Shown: positions 48,480 to 57,779 of the stretch, one piece after another
Position numbering within the stretch: position 1 is the first letter of the stretch
Layout: each line of letters begins with the position of its first letter
Assembly: GCF_014207985.1 (NCBI RefSeq)
Contig: NZ_JACHMI010000001.1
Location: 10,833,001-10,897,000 of the forward strand
Origin: Nonomuraea rubra
GTDB taxonomy: Bacteria > Actinomycetota > Actinomycetes > Streptosporangiales > Streptosporangiaceae
Direction: 5' to 3'
DNA: 64,000 nt
Notes under the pieces: model-generated
Database searches by the model: none
What the model was told of the DNA's origin: nothing
Seen by the model: only the letters and a program-made list of their open reading frames with translations
Program-made: the position numbers and the translations under genes

Positions 48480-49670
48480 CTAGAGCGACAGCGCGGCCGG
48501 GATGCGGTCGAGGACGGGGTGCGGCACCAGCCCGTACGCGTAGAAGTCCACCGCCAGCGCCCCGGCCGCCTTGGCCCCCCGGGCCTTGGCCACCAGCCGG
48601 TCGGTGGAGTCGCTGTCGGGGTAGCCGGGCCGCAGCACGGCCCGCACCTCGCGGTCCTTACCCACCGACCGCAGGTAGGCCCCCACGTCGTCGGCCACCC
48701 GGGCCGCGTCACGCGCGTAGGCCAGCACCCCGAACGCGGGCACGAGGTCGCCCAGCGCCACCAGGTCCACCCCGAGCTGCCAGGCGTCGTGCGCGGCCAG
48801 CCCGGGCGTCGGCAGCCCGTCGGTGTAGCCCTTGACCGCCCCCGTCGAGTCGATGAACACCAGCTTCGAGCCCTCGCCGGCGACCGCCGAGGCCACCTCG
48901 GACACCAGCGTCGTCACCGTCTCGGAGCGGGCGCGGGCGTAGGCCACGACGTCCGGCCCCGCGTACGCGGTCAGCGCCGCCCTGGTCACCTCGCCCTGCG
49001 CCGGCGGGTCGCCGTCGAAGACGCCGCCCACGATGCGCGCGCACTCCTCGCGCGCCACCTCGGCGTTCACGCCCAGGTCGGTGGCCCGGCGCATGCAGTA
49101 GTCGCAGAAGCAGAGCGCGAACAGGTAGGCGTCCATCGGCCCGAGCGGCACGAACGAGCGCTGCGGCTTGAGCGGCCTGAAGTGCAGCGACTCGGCCACC
49201 ACGCTGTCGACCCCGAGCCTGGCCACCGCCCTGGCCAGCGCGACGGCGTAGTCGCGCACGTCGGGGTGGGCGGGGCACAGGTCGGTGAGCGAGCCGCGGT
49301 CGCCGAAGCAGTCGCGTACGGTCACGTCGGGATGTTCGGTGCCGATCGTGGCGTTGCGCAGGAAGACCGTCCAGCCGTGGAGCTTCATGGACCGTTTCGC
49401 ACAGGCCTCGCGTAGGCCGTCGAAGGCGTCCACGTAGCCGGGCACGGGAGCCAGCCGGAGCCCGTCGAACAGCTCCGGCTGCGGGGTGAAGTGCGCCCCG
49501 TCGTGGCGGAGCGTCAGCCGGGACAGCCCGTGCGGGGTGACGTCGCGGGAGGCGTGGTGCACGGCGCCGACGGTGATGCCGGACACGCCGTAACCGCTGA
49601 TCCTGTCGAGCACCCGCTCGACGCCCTCGCCGCGCAGGTCCTCGACGAAGACGTACACCGAACTGTCCAC
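48480..49670 (-). CDS. Unrecognised (beta/alpha)8-like protein with CxxC, last gene of the D-amino-acid operon
   Basis: 396 aa, no signal. The order of strands and helices (SVYVFVEDLRGEGVERVLDRISGYGVSGITVGAVHH, KLHGWTVFL, LGVDSVVAESLHF, KLVFIDSTGAVKG, DLVALGDLVPAFGVLAYARD, GALAVDFYAYGLV) reads like a TIM barrel of glycoside-hydrolase or amidohydrolase descent. CFCDYCMRRA could bind a metal. FLRNATIGTEHPDVTVRDCFGD and LTDLCPAHPDVRDYAVALARA resemble GH-like domains in uncharacterised actinobacterial proteins. Its place after D-aminoacylase, a D-amino-acid PLP enzyme and RidA suggests a part in the same pathway. No function is assigned. Confidence 0.7.
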   Translation of the reverse strand: MDSSVYVFVEDLRGEGVERVLDRISGYGVSGITVGAVHHASRDVTPHGLSRLTLRHDGAHFTPQPELFDGLRLAPVPGYVDAFDGLREACAKRSMKLHGWTVFLRNATIGTEHPDVTVRDCFGDRGSLTDLCPAHPDVRDYAVALARAVARLGVDSVVAESLHFRPLKPQRSFVPLGPMDAYLFALCFCDYCMRRATDLGVNAEVAREECARIVGGVFDGDPPAQGEVTRAALTAYAGPDVVAYARARSETVTTLVSEVASAVAGEGSKLVFIDSTGAVKGYTDGLPTPGLAAHDAWQLGVDLVALGDLVPAFGVLAYARDAARVADDVGAYLRSVGKDREVRAVLRPGYPDSDSTDRLVAKARGAKAAGALAVDFYAYGLVPHPVLDRIPAALSL

Positions 49671-49679
49671 AGCCGCACC

Positions 49680-50060
49680 TCAAGCGCTCTTGTGCGCGAC
49701 GAAGTCGATCTCCACCAGGATGTCCATCAGGTCGGACCCCACCGTGGTACGCACCGGGTAGGGCTGGTTGAAGTACGACTTGTACACCTCGTTGAACGCG
49801 GCGAAGTCGCGCTTGAGGTGCTGCAGGTGGACGGTGGCCTTGACCACGTCGTCGAAGCCGAGCCCGTGGGCGGCCAGGATGGCGCCGAGGTTCTGCATGG
49901 TCCGGTGCGTCTGGGCGGCCACGTCGTCGCCGACGAGCTCGCCGGTCTGCGGGTCGAGCGGGCCGGCGCCGGAGGTGTAGACGAAGTCGCCCACGACGAT
50001 TCCCTGCGAGTAGGCGCCGATGGGGGCGGCGCCCTCCGTGGTCCGGAGCTCCTTTTTCAC
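49680..50060 (-). CDS. RidA-family protein
   Basis: 126 aa. APIGAYSQGIVVGDFVYTSGAGPLDPQTGELVGDDVAAQTHRTMQNLGAIL and VVKATVHLQHLKRDFAAFNEVY are the YjgF/RidA core. The C-terminal catalytic Arg region appears as PVRTTVG. RidA deaminates reactive enamines/imines released by PLP enzymes, which fits the PLP enzyme encoded upstream. GTG 50060, with AGGAGATTC before it. Confidence 0.92.
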   Translation of the reverse strand: MKKELRTTEGAAPIGAYSQGIVVGDFVYTSGAGPLDPQTGELVGDDVAAQTHRTMQNLGAILAAHGLGFDDVVKATVHLQHLKRDFAAFNEVYKSYFNQPYPVRTTVGSDLMDILVEIDFVAHKSA

Positions 50061-50068
50061 TGAATCTC

Positions 50069-51184
50069 CTAGAAATTCGTGCTTATCGTGCCAACGACAC
50101 GGTAGTCCCGGTCCACCAGCGGCAGAACTCGCCATTTGTCGAACGCCGTGCAGGGATGGGAGATGCCGAACGCCAGCAGGTCACCGGGCTTGAGCCCGGC
50201 GGCGCGGACCACGGTGTGCTGGTCCTGCATCTTCACGATCGTGACGCCGCCGCGGCGCGGGATCGGCAGCCCCTCGTCGTACGGCGCGTCGCGCTTGCCC
50301 ATGCCCACGATGGCCAGCCCTGGCTCCGGCACCGACAACACGTGCGCCCACACCTCCAGGGCCGGGCGCAGCTCCCCGTCGATGCGGTTGAACGGCGTGC
50401 GCTCGCGGTAGTAGCCGTCGTCGTGGGTGACGTAGGCGCCGCTGCGCAGCAGGATCCGGGCCTGGGTGGCGACCAGCTCGCGGCCGATCACGTCGAACCA
50501 CTGGCTGCCGCCCACGGTGAGGATCGGGTTCTTGACGCGGACGTGCTCGACGGCCTCCTGCAACGCGGCCAGGTACTTGCGCACCTCGTCGCCCGTGCGC
50601 AGCCCGCCCTCGTAACCGGCCACCCCGGCCAGCTCGACGCCGGGCGTGGACTGCGCGTACGAGGCCACCTCCAGCAGCTCGTCGAGGGTCCTGCAGCCGG
50701 CCCGGCCGCCCTCGTGCCCCAGCTCCGCCAGCACCCGGAACGGCCGGGAGCCGGCGTGCGCGGCGAGGATGTCGATCCCCGTCCTGGAGTCGGCGAAGCT
50801 GAGGAACTCGAAGCCCGGATCCCGCTCCAGCTCGTGGGCGGCCCAGGTGAGCCCGGCGGGGTCGACGACCTGGTTGGCCACCAGGATGCGATCCACCCCG
50901 AACGCCCTGACCGCCTCCGCCTGGCGGGGCGTGGCGACCGTGAGCCCCCACGCGCCGGCCGCGAGCTGCATCGCGGCGATCTCGGCGGACATGTGCGTCT
51001 TGGCATGGGGCGCCAGCTCCATGCCGTGGTCGCGGACGAAGCCCGCCATCGTCGAGACGTTGTGCTCCAGCGCGTCCCGGTGCACCACCATGGCGGGAAA
51101 TTCGAGCCCGCCGTCGAAGACCGACTGGCCGAGGATCGCCGGCACAACACCCCCTCTGATTCCGGCTCCGACCTTATCGCTCAC
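50069..51184 (-). CDS. D-threonine aldolase/D-serine dehydratase-like PLP enzyme
   Basis: 371 aa, fold-type III (alanine-racemase N-terminal barrel). The PLP lysine is in MELAPHAKTHMSAEIAAMQL. EFLSFADSRTGIDILAAHA, the glycine-rich LELGHEGGRAG-like block and GDLLAFGISHPCTAFDKW (with the His/Cys metal pair typical of this group) follow. It would cleave a D-3-hydroxy amino acid or dehydrate a D-amino acid. GTG 51184 overlaps the D-aminoacylase stop (GTGA). It supplies imine products for the RidA encoded next. Confidence 0.87.
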   Translation of the reverse strand: MSDKVGAGIRGGVVPAILGQSVFDGGLEFPAMVVHRDALEHNVSTMAGFVRDHGMELAPHAKTHMSAEIAAMQLAAGAWGLTVATPRQAEAVRAFGVDRILVANQVVDPAGLTWAAHELERDPGFEFLSFADSRTGIDILAAHAGSRPFRVLAELGHEGGRAGCRTLDELLEVASYAQSTPGVELAGVAGYEGGLRTGDEVRKYLAALQEAVEHVRVKNPILTVGGSQWFDVIGRELVATQARILLRSGAYVTHDDGYYRERTPFNRIDGELRPALEVWAHVLSVPEPGLAIVGMGKRDAPYDEGLPIPRRGGVTIVKMQDQHTVVRAAGLKPGDLLAFGISHPCTAFDKWRVLPLVDRDYRVVGTISTNF

Positions 51185-52710
51185 GAGGGCCGCAGCGCGC
51201 GTCCCGGCGTGGCACCCGTCAGCTCGCCGCCTGCCAGCACGCGTACGCCGGAGACGAGCACGTCGTCCACGCCCTCCGCGAGCGTGCGCGGTGCGGGATA
51301 GGTGGCCAGGTCGCCCACCGTGGCCGGGTCGAACACCACCACGTCGGCGGCGAACCCGCGCCGCAGCAGGCCCCGGTCCGCCAGCCCGAAGCGGCGGGCG
51401 GGATGCGCGGCCAGGTGCACCGCGGCCTGCTCCCACGTCCAGTCGCCCAGCTCCCTGACGTGCCTGCCCAGGAACCTGGCGAACGCGCCGAACCCGCGCG
51501 GATGCGGGTGGCCGCCCACGTAGATGCCGTCGGAGCCGCCGGTCTGGGAGGGGTGGCGGAGCATCCGGCGTACGGACTCGTCGCCCTGCGGGCCCTCGTC
51601 GGGGCGGGCGATGACGACCCCGGCCTCCAGCCGCGTCTCCGTCAGGAGGCGGCGGCAGAACGCGGCCGGCTCCGTCCCGGCGCGCTCGGCCGCGGCCGGC
51701 ATCGTCAGCCCCTCGGCCCACTCCAGGCCGGGCGCGTGCGAGATCGTCAGCCTGGGCCAGAGCGCGCTCTGGGCCGGCCACCACTCGTCCAGCGCGTCCG
51801 AGGCGATCATCTCCAGCGCGGCGTCCGTGTCGGCCCCCGGCACGGACGGCGGCAGCGCGGTCATCGCCAGGATCGTGTTGCCGCGCAGGTAGGGGTAGGT
51901 GTCGAAGGTGAGGTCCACGCCCTTGCCCAGGGCCTCCTCGACCAGCGGCAGCAGCACGCCCGCGGGCCCGTGCAGGTGCGAGACGTGCACGGCCGCGCCC
52001 GACCGCTCGGCGATCTCCACCACCTCCGCCATCCCCACGCCGGCCCGCTGGCCGTACGCGCGCATGTGGGTGACGTACGGCAACCCGCCGAGCGGCGCGC
52101 ACAGGGCGGCCAGCTCCTCGGCGTCGGCGTAACGGCCGGGCAGGTACTCCAGCCCGGTCGACAGCCCGACCGCGCCCTCGGACAGCCCGCGCTCCACGCG
52201 GCGCAGCATGCCCGCCACGTCGCCTGGCCCGGCCCGGTCGGGCGAGGGGCCCATGACGTCGTAGCGGATCGTGCCGTGCGGCAGCAGGTACGCCGTGTTC
52301 AGCGCCACCGCCCTGTCGTAGCCGGCGAGCAGGCCGGCGACGGTCAGCGGCCCGTCCGCCAGGGCGCCGTTGACCGCGGCGAAGTACCGCGAGGCGTAGG
52401 CCACGGTCTCCGCGGAGCCCGGCGCGAACGACAGCCCGTCCTGCCCCAGCACGAATGTCGTGACCCCCTGCCGCAGCGCCGCCCGCTGCACGCCGGCGTC
52501 GAACACGGCCGCGTCACCGTGCGCGTGGCAGTCCACGAAGCCCGGCGCGACGAACCGGCCCGCCGCGTCGATCACCGTGCCCGCCGTCGCGCCGCCGAGC
52601 CTGCCGACGGCCGCCACCCGGTCGCCCGAGATGCCCAGGTCCGCCCGGTACGGCGGGGCGCCCGTGCCGTCGAGCACCCGCCCACCGCTGATCACTATGT
52701 CGAAGGTCAC
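51181..52710 (-). CDS. N-acyl-D-amino-acid deacylase (D-aminoacylase)
   Basis: 509 aa amidohydrolase. FDIVISGGRVLDGTGAPPYRADLGI is the typical opening, and the metal motif is FVAPGFVDCHAHGD (His62, His64). QGVTTFVLGQDGLSFAP, GLEYLPGRYADAEEL, THMRAYG and VSHLHGPAGVLLPL follow in family order. It removes the acyl group from N-acyl-D-amino acids, giving free D-amino acids for the PLP enzyme. GTG start at 52710 with a weak CAAGG site. It heads a four-gene operon running to 48480. Confidence 0.9.
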   Translation of the reverse strand: MTFDIVISGGRVLDGTGAPPYRADLGISGDRVAAVGRLGGATAGTVIDAAGRFVAPGFVDCHAHGDAAVFDAGVQRAALRQGVTTFVLGQDGLSFAPGSAETVAYASRYFAAVNGALADGPLTVAGLLAGYDRAVALNTAYLLPHGTIRYDVMGPSPDRAGPGDVAGMLRRVERGLSEGAVGLSTGLEYLPGRYADAEELAALCAPLGGLPYVTHMRAYGQRAGVGMAEVVEIAERSGAAVHVSHLHGPAGVLLPLVEEALGKGVDLTFDTYPYLRGNTILAMTALPPSVPGADTDAALEMIASDALDEWWPAQSALWPRLTISHAPGLEWAEGLTMPAAAERAGTEPAAFCRRLLTETRLEAGVVIARPDEGPQGDESVRRMLRHPSQTGGSDGIYVGGHPHPRGFGAFARFLGRHVRELGDWTWEQAAVHLAAHPARRFGLADRGLLRRGFAADVVVFDPATVGDLATYPAPRTLAEGVDDVLVSGVRVLAGGELTGATPGRALRPS

Positions 52711-52718
52711 CCTTGGAT

Positions 52719-55700
52719 TTAATCAGGGACGGGCTCGACCGCTCGGGGACCGCAGACGACCCCCTCGCGCACCGGCCGCTCGGCCAGCACGTCGCGGGCC
52801 AGCGAGCGGGCCAGGTTCCAGCCGTTCCACGGGTCGGGGCGGTCCAGCCCGTTCGCCTTCACCACGTCCGAGAGCACGCAGCTGCGCTGCGGCTCCGGCA
52901 GCCGGTCGAGTGCGGGCACCGCCTCCGCGCCCAGGTCCCCGAGGTAGTCGGAGTCCAGCTTCGCGGGGCCGCGCACCTCCACCTGCGTCTGCGCGACGCG
53001 CAGATCGGGGTTGACGAGCGCGAACGCGCCCAGGCTGAGCCCGGTGACCAGCACGATCGTACGGGGCAGCCAGCCGGAGCCGCGGCCCATCAGCCGCGCC
53101 GCGCCCGCCAGCAGTACCAGCGCGAACAGCGCGCCCAGCCACCACACCGTGGCCTGCACGGACAGCCGCAGCCGGGACAGGCCGTAGGCGTCGGTGTAGA
53201 GGTTCATGCGGTGCAGGGCCGAGGCGAGCACCACCATGGTCAGCCCGCAGAGCACGCCGAGCAGCACGGCCAGCAGCCAGCGCTCGCGCCGCTCCACCTT
53301 GAGCAGCCCGGCGGCCACCGCCACGATCGCCAGCACGAACACGCTGACCACCACGAGCTGGAAGAAGCCCTGCCTGGCGTACTCGGCGTAGGTCAGCCCG
53401 GCCGTCCTCAGCACCAGGGTGTTCCCGCCGAACAGCGCCGTGATCTGCACCGCCACGAACGCGGCGAACAGCAGGTTCACCGCGGACAGCGGCAGCGCCC
53501 AGATGCTCCTGCTCACCCTGAACCTCGTGTCCGGCCCCACGGGATCCACCACGGGCCGCAGCGCGACCAGCACGACCGCGGCCAGCAGCACCGCGAACAG
53601 CGCGAACAGGAAGATCCGGAGCGGCGCCGACTCGGCCCAGTCGGGGGTGGCGGTCAGCCGCTCCACGTACGAGGCGAACACCGCGTCCGCCGAGGCGAAC
53701 AGCAGGCCGAACACCAGCAGCAGCACCGTCGTGATGCCCAGCGCGACCACCATCGGCAACACCCGCCGCCTGGCCGTCAGCCTCTTGAGCGGCTTGGCCA
53801 GGAACCACGGCACCGGGCCGAGCGCCAGCAGCACCGAGATGCCGCCCCTGATCACGCCCAGCCAGCCGGCGCCCGCGCCGGAGACGGCCAGCGCGCCCAG
53901 GCCGGCCCCCGCCACCAGCAGGATCCCGACCAGCCAGTCGGCGTCGCGCACCGCCGCCATCGAGATCAGCCAGTACGCCGTCGCGCCGAACGCCACCGTC
54001 CACGGCGTCATCCGCCGCAGCACGGCCGGCAGCGCCGCCGCGCCCAGCACCATCGCGACCAGCACGATCCCGAGCCCCACCTGCGCCTCGGGCAGCGCCA
54101 CCGCCGCGAACACCCCCGCCCCCGCCGCCGCCGGCAGCAGCCACCTGGGCGGGTCGGGCAGCTCCGGCCTGGGGAACAGCGGGGGCGGCACGTAGGGCGG
54201 GACCGGCCCCGACTGGCTCCTGTACGGCACGGTCGCCTGGTACGCCGCGGCCGCCGCCCTGCGTCCCGAACCGGCGCCCATGGCCGCTCCCACGGCTCCC
54301 AGGACCGCGGTGCAGCCGACGAGCGTCAGCAACGCCATCCCGTCGCCGACGGTCACGCTGACCAGCACGGCCGCGAACATCCCCACCAGGAAGCCGACCA
54401 GCAGCCCGATCACCCCGCCCCCGAGCATCCTGGCCAGGTTGCCGCCGGGGCTGGGCGGCGGGGGCGGCCCGTACATCCCCACCCCCGGCCCGCCCGGCCC
54501 CGCCCCGGCACCACTCACTCCCGGCCCGGCCATCCCGGTGCCCCTCACCCCCGGGCCCGCCGCCCCGGCACCGCTCAACACAGCACCGCTCGCGCCGGCA
54601 CCGATCACGCCCCCGTCACTCACCGCCCCGCCGCTCGCGCTCGTCAGTACGCCGCCCGCCGCAGCACCGCCGGTCGCCCGGCCGCTGGCGCTCGCCACGG
54701 CGCCGCTCGTCGCCGCGCCGCTGGCCGCCGCGCTGCTGGCCGCTGGGCCGCTCGCCATGGCGATGGCCGGGACGCTCTCGCCGGTCGTCAGGTGCGCTGC
54801 GCCGCTCTTGTCGGGCGCCGATGCGGCGACGGCCGCGACACCGGAGGTCGCGTCGCCGGCGGCCGCCTGCGTCGCGACGGCCGCCGCGTCGGCGGGAACG
54901 CCCGGCTGGGCCGCGGCGTCCTCGCCGGTGGGCACCCCCGCCGCACCTTCGCCGGACGCCGACGCGACCACGCCGGACACCGGGGCGACCCCGCCGGCCG
55001 CAGACGCTGCTACGTCGGACGCGTCCGCGGCGGTGTCGCCGGACTCCGCCCGCGCCGCTTGGGACTCGGCGGGCGCGACGTCCATGACCTCGGGCTCCGC
55101 CCGCCCCTCATCCCCCGCCCCGTGCCCACCCTGCAGCGACACGTCCGCCATCGTCGTCCTCCCTGGTAAGTCGACGACCATCCGGCACCCCGCACAGTCG
55201 TCGATCCGAATGAGCCCCCCGTGCAGCTCGACGATCTCCTTCACGATGGCCAGCCCCAGCCCCGCACCCCCCGCGTCCGCCGCGCGCCCCGAGTCCAGCC
55301 GGGAGAAGCGCTCGAAGACCCGCCCCCGGGCGGAGGGCGGAATGCCGGCCCCCTGGTCGGCGACCACGATCCGCACCCCGGCCCCCTCCGCGGAGCCGCC
55401 GACGGTGACCACCCCGCCGGCCGGGCTGTGGCGGACGGCGTTGTCGAGGAGGTTCGCCAGGACCTGGGCCAGCAGGTCGGGGTCGGCGAGGACCACCAGG
55501 CCGGCGGGGACCGACGGCCGGATCGCCACGTCCTCGCGCGCCAGCGACGCCTCGCGCACCGCCTGCTCGACGAGCGGCGCCAGCTCGACGGCCTCGGCCT
55601 CGATGAGGCGCGCGCCGGAGTCGAGCCGCGACAGGTCGAGGAGCTGGGCGACGAGGCGGCCGAGCCGCTCGGTCTGGGCGAGCGCGGTGCGCATGGTGAC

Positions 55701-56141
55701 GGGGTCCGGCGCGGAGACGCCGTCCACGACGTTCTCCAGGACGGCGCGCAGGCCGGTGATGGGGGTGCGCAGCTCGTGGCTGACGTTCGCGACGAGCTCG
55801 CGCCGCTGCCGGTCCACCTCGCCGAGGTCGGCCGCCATCGCGTTGAACGCCCTGGCCAGCTCGCCCACCTCGTCCCTGGAGGTGGCCGACACGCGCAGGG
55901 TGTAGCTGCCCTTGGCGATCGTCTGGGCGGCGCTGGCCATCTGGCGCAGCGGCTTGGTCATGCCCATGGCCAGCACCTGCACCATGATCAGAGCCAGGAT
56001 GACGGCGACCGCGATGCGTACCTCGCGGGAGAAGCCGGAGTTGATGCCGACCTCGTTCACCACGAACGCGGTGCCCACGGCCAGCACGATCACGATGCCG
56101 AGCTTGACCTTGATCCGGCCGAGGAAGTCCAGCGGGTTCAT
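52719..56141 (-). CDS. Histidine kinase fused to a DUF4173-type membrane domain
   Basis: 1140 aa. Residues 1-70 hold two membrane helices and a HAMP domain follows. The H-box is ELVANVSHELRTPITGLRA (about 115-133), the N-box VLANLLDNAVRHSP, and the G-box GAGLGLAIVKEI. Kinase activity should end near residue 330. A low-complexity Ala/Ser/Gly/Val linker of about 230 residues follows, then Pro-rich MYGPPPPPSPGG, two helices, YVPPPLFPRPELPDPPRW, and about ten membrane helices of the DUF4173/4153 kind (about 690-1080). It ends with a soluble tail. Kinase and DUF4173 are usually separate genes. It follows its response regulator by nine bases. Confidence 0.87.
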   Translation of the reverse strand: MNPLDFLGRIKVKLGIVIVLAVGTAFVVNEVGINSGFSREVRIAVAVILALIMVQVLAMGMTKPLRQMASAAQTIAKGSYTLRVSATSRDEVGELARAFNAMAADLGEVDRQRRELVANVSHELRTPITGLRAVLENVVDGVSAPDPVTMRTALAQTERLGRLVAQLLDLSRLDSGARLIEAEAVELAPLVEQAVREASLAREDVAIRPSVPAGLVVLADPDLLAQVLANLLDNAVRHSPAGGVVTVGGSAEGAGVRIVVADQGAGIPPSARGRVFERFSRLDSGRAADAGGAGLGLAIVKEIVELHGGLIRIDDCAGCRMVVDLPGRTTMADVSLQGGHGAGDEGRAEPEVMDVAPAESQAARAESGDTAADASDVAASAAGGVAPVSGVVASASGEGAAGVPTGEDAAAQPGVPADAAAVATQAAAGDATSGVAAVAASAPDKSGAAHLTTGESVPAIAMASGPAASSAAASGAATSGAVASASGRATGGAAAGGVLTSASGGAVSDGGVIGAGASGAVLSGAGAAGPGVRGTGMAGPGVSGAGAGPGGPGVGMYGPPPPPSPGGNLARMLGGGVIGLLVGFLVGMFAAVLVSVTVGDGMALLTLVGCTAVLGAVGAAMGAGSGRRAAAAAYQATVPYRSQSGPVPPYVPPPLFPRPELPDPPRWLLPAAAGAGVFAAVALPEAQVGLGIVLVAMVLGAAALPAVLRRMTPWTVAFGATAYWLISMAAVRDADWLVGILLVAGAGLGALAVSGAGAGWLGVIRGGISVLLALGPVPWFLAKPLKRLTARRRVLPMVVALGITTVLLLVFGLLFASADAVFASYVERLTATPDWAESAPLRIFLFALFAVLLAAVVLVALRPVVDPVGPDTRFRVSRSIWALPLSAVNLLFAAFVAVQITALFGGNTLVLRTAGLTYAEYARQGFFQLVVVSVFVLAIVAVAAGLLKVERRERWLLAVLLGVLCGLTMVVLASALHRMNLYTDAYGLSRLRLSVQATVWWLGALFALVLLAGAARLMGRGSGWLPRTIVLVTGLSLGAFALVNPDLRVAQTQVEVRGPAKLDSDYLGDLGAEAVPALDRLPEPQRSCVLSDVVKANGLDRPDPWNGWNLARSLARDVLAERPVREGVVCGPRAVEPVPD

Positions 56142-56150
56142 CGGCGCACC

Positions 56151-56834
56151 CTATCGCCGCACCAGTGCGTAGCCGACGCCGTGCACGGTGCGTACGACGT
56201 CGGAGCCCAGCTTGCGGCGCAGTGCCCGGACGTGGCTGTCCACGGTCCTGGTGGCGGCCGCCTCGGAGAAGCCCCAGACGTCGGACAGCAGGCGGTCGCG
56301 CTCGAAGACCTGTCCCGGCCGCTCGGCCAGGCGGCGCAGCAGGTCGAACTCGGTCCTGGTGAGCTGCGCCTCGGCCCCGCGCACGAACACGCGCCGGGCG
56401 GCGGTGTCGATCTCGACCTCGCCGACCCTGATCACGGTGTCCTCGGCGGCGAGCTGGGCCGCCCGCTCCACCCGCCGCAGCAGCGCGTGGATCCTGGCGA
56501 CCAGCTCGCGCATGCTGAACGGCTTGGCGAGGTAGTCGTCCGCCCCGACGCCGAGCCCGACGAGCACGTCCGTCTCGTCGCCGAGCGCGGTCAGCATGAG
56601 CACGGGCACCGGCCTGGCGGCCTGCATCCTGCGGCACACCTCCAGGCCGTCGAGCCCGGGCAACAGCCGGTCGAGGATCACCAGGTCCGGTTCCGCGTTG
56701 CCGTACTGGACGAGGGCGTCCTGCCCGTCGCCCGCCACCCTGACGTCGAAGCCTTCGGCCGCCAGGCGGTTGCGTACGGCCAGCGCGATCGTCACGTCGT
56801 CCTCGACCACGAGGATGCGTCGCTGCTCTGCCAC
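56151..56834 (-). CDS. OmpR-family response regulator
   Basis: 227 aa. Receiver domain RILVVEDDVTIALAVRNRL with phospho-acceptor Asp in LVILDRLLPGLDGLEVC, then MLTALGDETD and DDYLAKPFS (Lys). The winged helix ends VDSHVRALRRKLGSDVVRTVHGVGYAL. GTG 56834 is seven bases after TAGGCT (leaderless). It forms a two-component pair with the fused kinase encoded after it. Confidence 0.94.
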   Translation of the reverse strand: MAEQRRILVVEDDVTIALAVRNRLAAEGFDVRVAGDGQDALVQYGNAEPDLVILDRLLPGLDGLEVCRRMQAARPVPVLMLTALGDETDVLVGLGVGADDYLAKPFSMRELVARIHALLRRVERAAQLAAEDTVIRVGEVEIDTAARRVFVRGAEAQLTRTEFDLLRRLAERPGQVFERDRLLSDVWGFSEAAATRTVDSHVRALRRKLGSDVVRTVHGVGYALVRR

Positions 56835-56857
56835 GTACGAAAGCCTAGAAGCGCGCT

Positions 56858-56899
56858 GTGCAGACGACACTCCCAAATTCGTGCACATACCGTGCAGAC
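56858..56899. promoter_or_regulatory. GTGCAGAC repeats between divergent genes
   Basis: GTGCAGAC at 56858-56865 and 56892-56899, with a related GTGCACA at 56881-56887, in the 72-bp gap between the response regulator and the N-acetyltransferase. Possibly binding sites of the response regulator (direct repeats suit OmpR-type proteins). Confidence 0.45.
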
Positions 56900-56906
56900 T
56901 TGGCTG

Positions 56907-57761
56907 GTGAACACCGCCGCTTACCTTCGCCGTCTCGGCCTGCCCGGCCTGCTCACCGCTCCCATCAGCGCCGAGACGCTGCGTGCGCTGCACGCCGCGC
57001 ACGTCGAGAGGGTCTCGTACGAGGCGCTGGAGATCTGGCTCGGCCGGGCCACGACCGTCGATCCCGTCGAGTCCGCCGAGCGCATCATCGGAGGCCGCGG
57101 CGGCTACTGCTACCACCTGAACGGCGCCTTCTCGCAGCTCGCCCTGGCCCTCGGCTACGACGTGACCCGGCACTACGGCGGCGTGCAGCCCCGCGGCCGG
57201 GAGCCGGGCGTCACCGGCAACCACCTGGTGCTGACCGTGCGCGGCCTGCCCTCGGACGCCAACCCGGGCGGCGAGTGGCTGGTGGACACCGGGCTCGGCG
57301 ACGCGCTGCACGAGCCGCTGCCGCTGGTCGCGGGCACGTACCGGCAGGGGCCCTTCGAGTACGGGCTGCGGCCGTCGGAGGTGGCGCCCGGCGGGTGGCG
57401 GTTCGACCATGATCCGAGCGGGTCGTTCGAAGGCATGGACTTCGGGATGGCTCCGGTGGAGATGTCGGCGTTCGCGGACAAGCACGTGGAGCTGACCACG
57501 TCCCCGACGTCGGGGTTCGTGCGGGTGGCGACGGTGCTGCGGCGGGACGCGTACGGGGCGGACATCCTGCGCGGGCTGGCCCTGACCCGCCTGGGCAGGG
57601 GCGCGCACTCGGTCACGCTGGGCACGGCGCGCGACTACTACGCGGCGCTGGCGGACGTCTTCCTGCTGCCGCTCGACGACGTGAGCGACGGGGAGAAGGA
57701 CAAGCTCTGGCGCAAGGTGTACGAGGCTCACGAGAGCTGGCTGGCGGGCGGCTCGGCATGA
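56907..57761 (+). CDS. Arylamine N-acetyltransferase
   Basis: 284 aa. The catalytic triad is visible: Cys68 in GGRGGYCYHLNG, His106 in TGNHLVLTV and Asp130 in WLVDTGLGD. FSQLALALGYDVTRHYGG lies between. It transfers acetyl from acetyl-CoA to arylamines or hydrazines, or acts in amide formation in a biosynthetic cluster, though no cluster is evident here. GTG 56907 fits the NAT N-terminus (YLRRLGL). The next gene follows after 18 bases. Confidence 0.92.
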   Translation: MNTAAYLRRLGLPGLLTAPISAETLRALHAAHVERVSYEALEIWLGRATTVDPVESAERIIGGRGGYCYHLNGAFSQLALALGYDVTRHYGGVQPRGREPGVTGNHLVLTVRGLPSDANPGGEWLVDTGLGDALHEPLPLVAGTYRQGPFEYGLRPSEVAPGGWRFDHDPSGSFEGMDFGMAPVEMSAFADKHVELTTSPTSGFVRVATVLRRDAYGADILRGLALTRLGRGAHSVTLGTARDYYAALADVFLLPLDDVSDGEKDKLWRKVYEAHESWLAGGSA

Positions 57762-57779
57762 CGTCGGCGTGCGTGTCCC

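Noticed and set aside
52719..56141. Splitting the fused kinase into two genes at an internal ATG or GTG
   Set aside because: No stop separates the parts and no convincing ribosome site was seen in the linker, so a single gene is annotated and the fusion is flagged.
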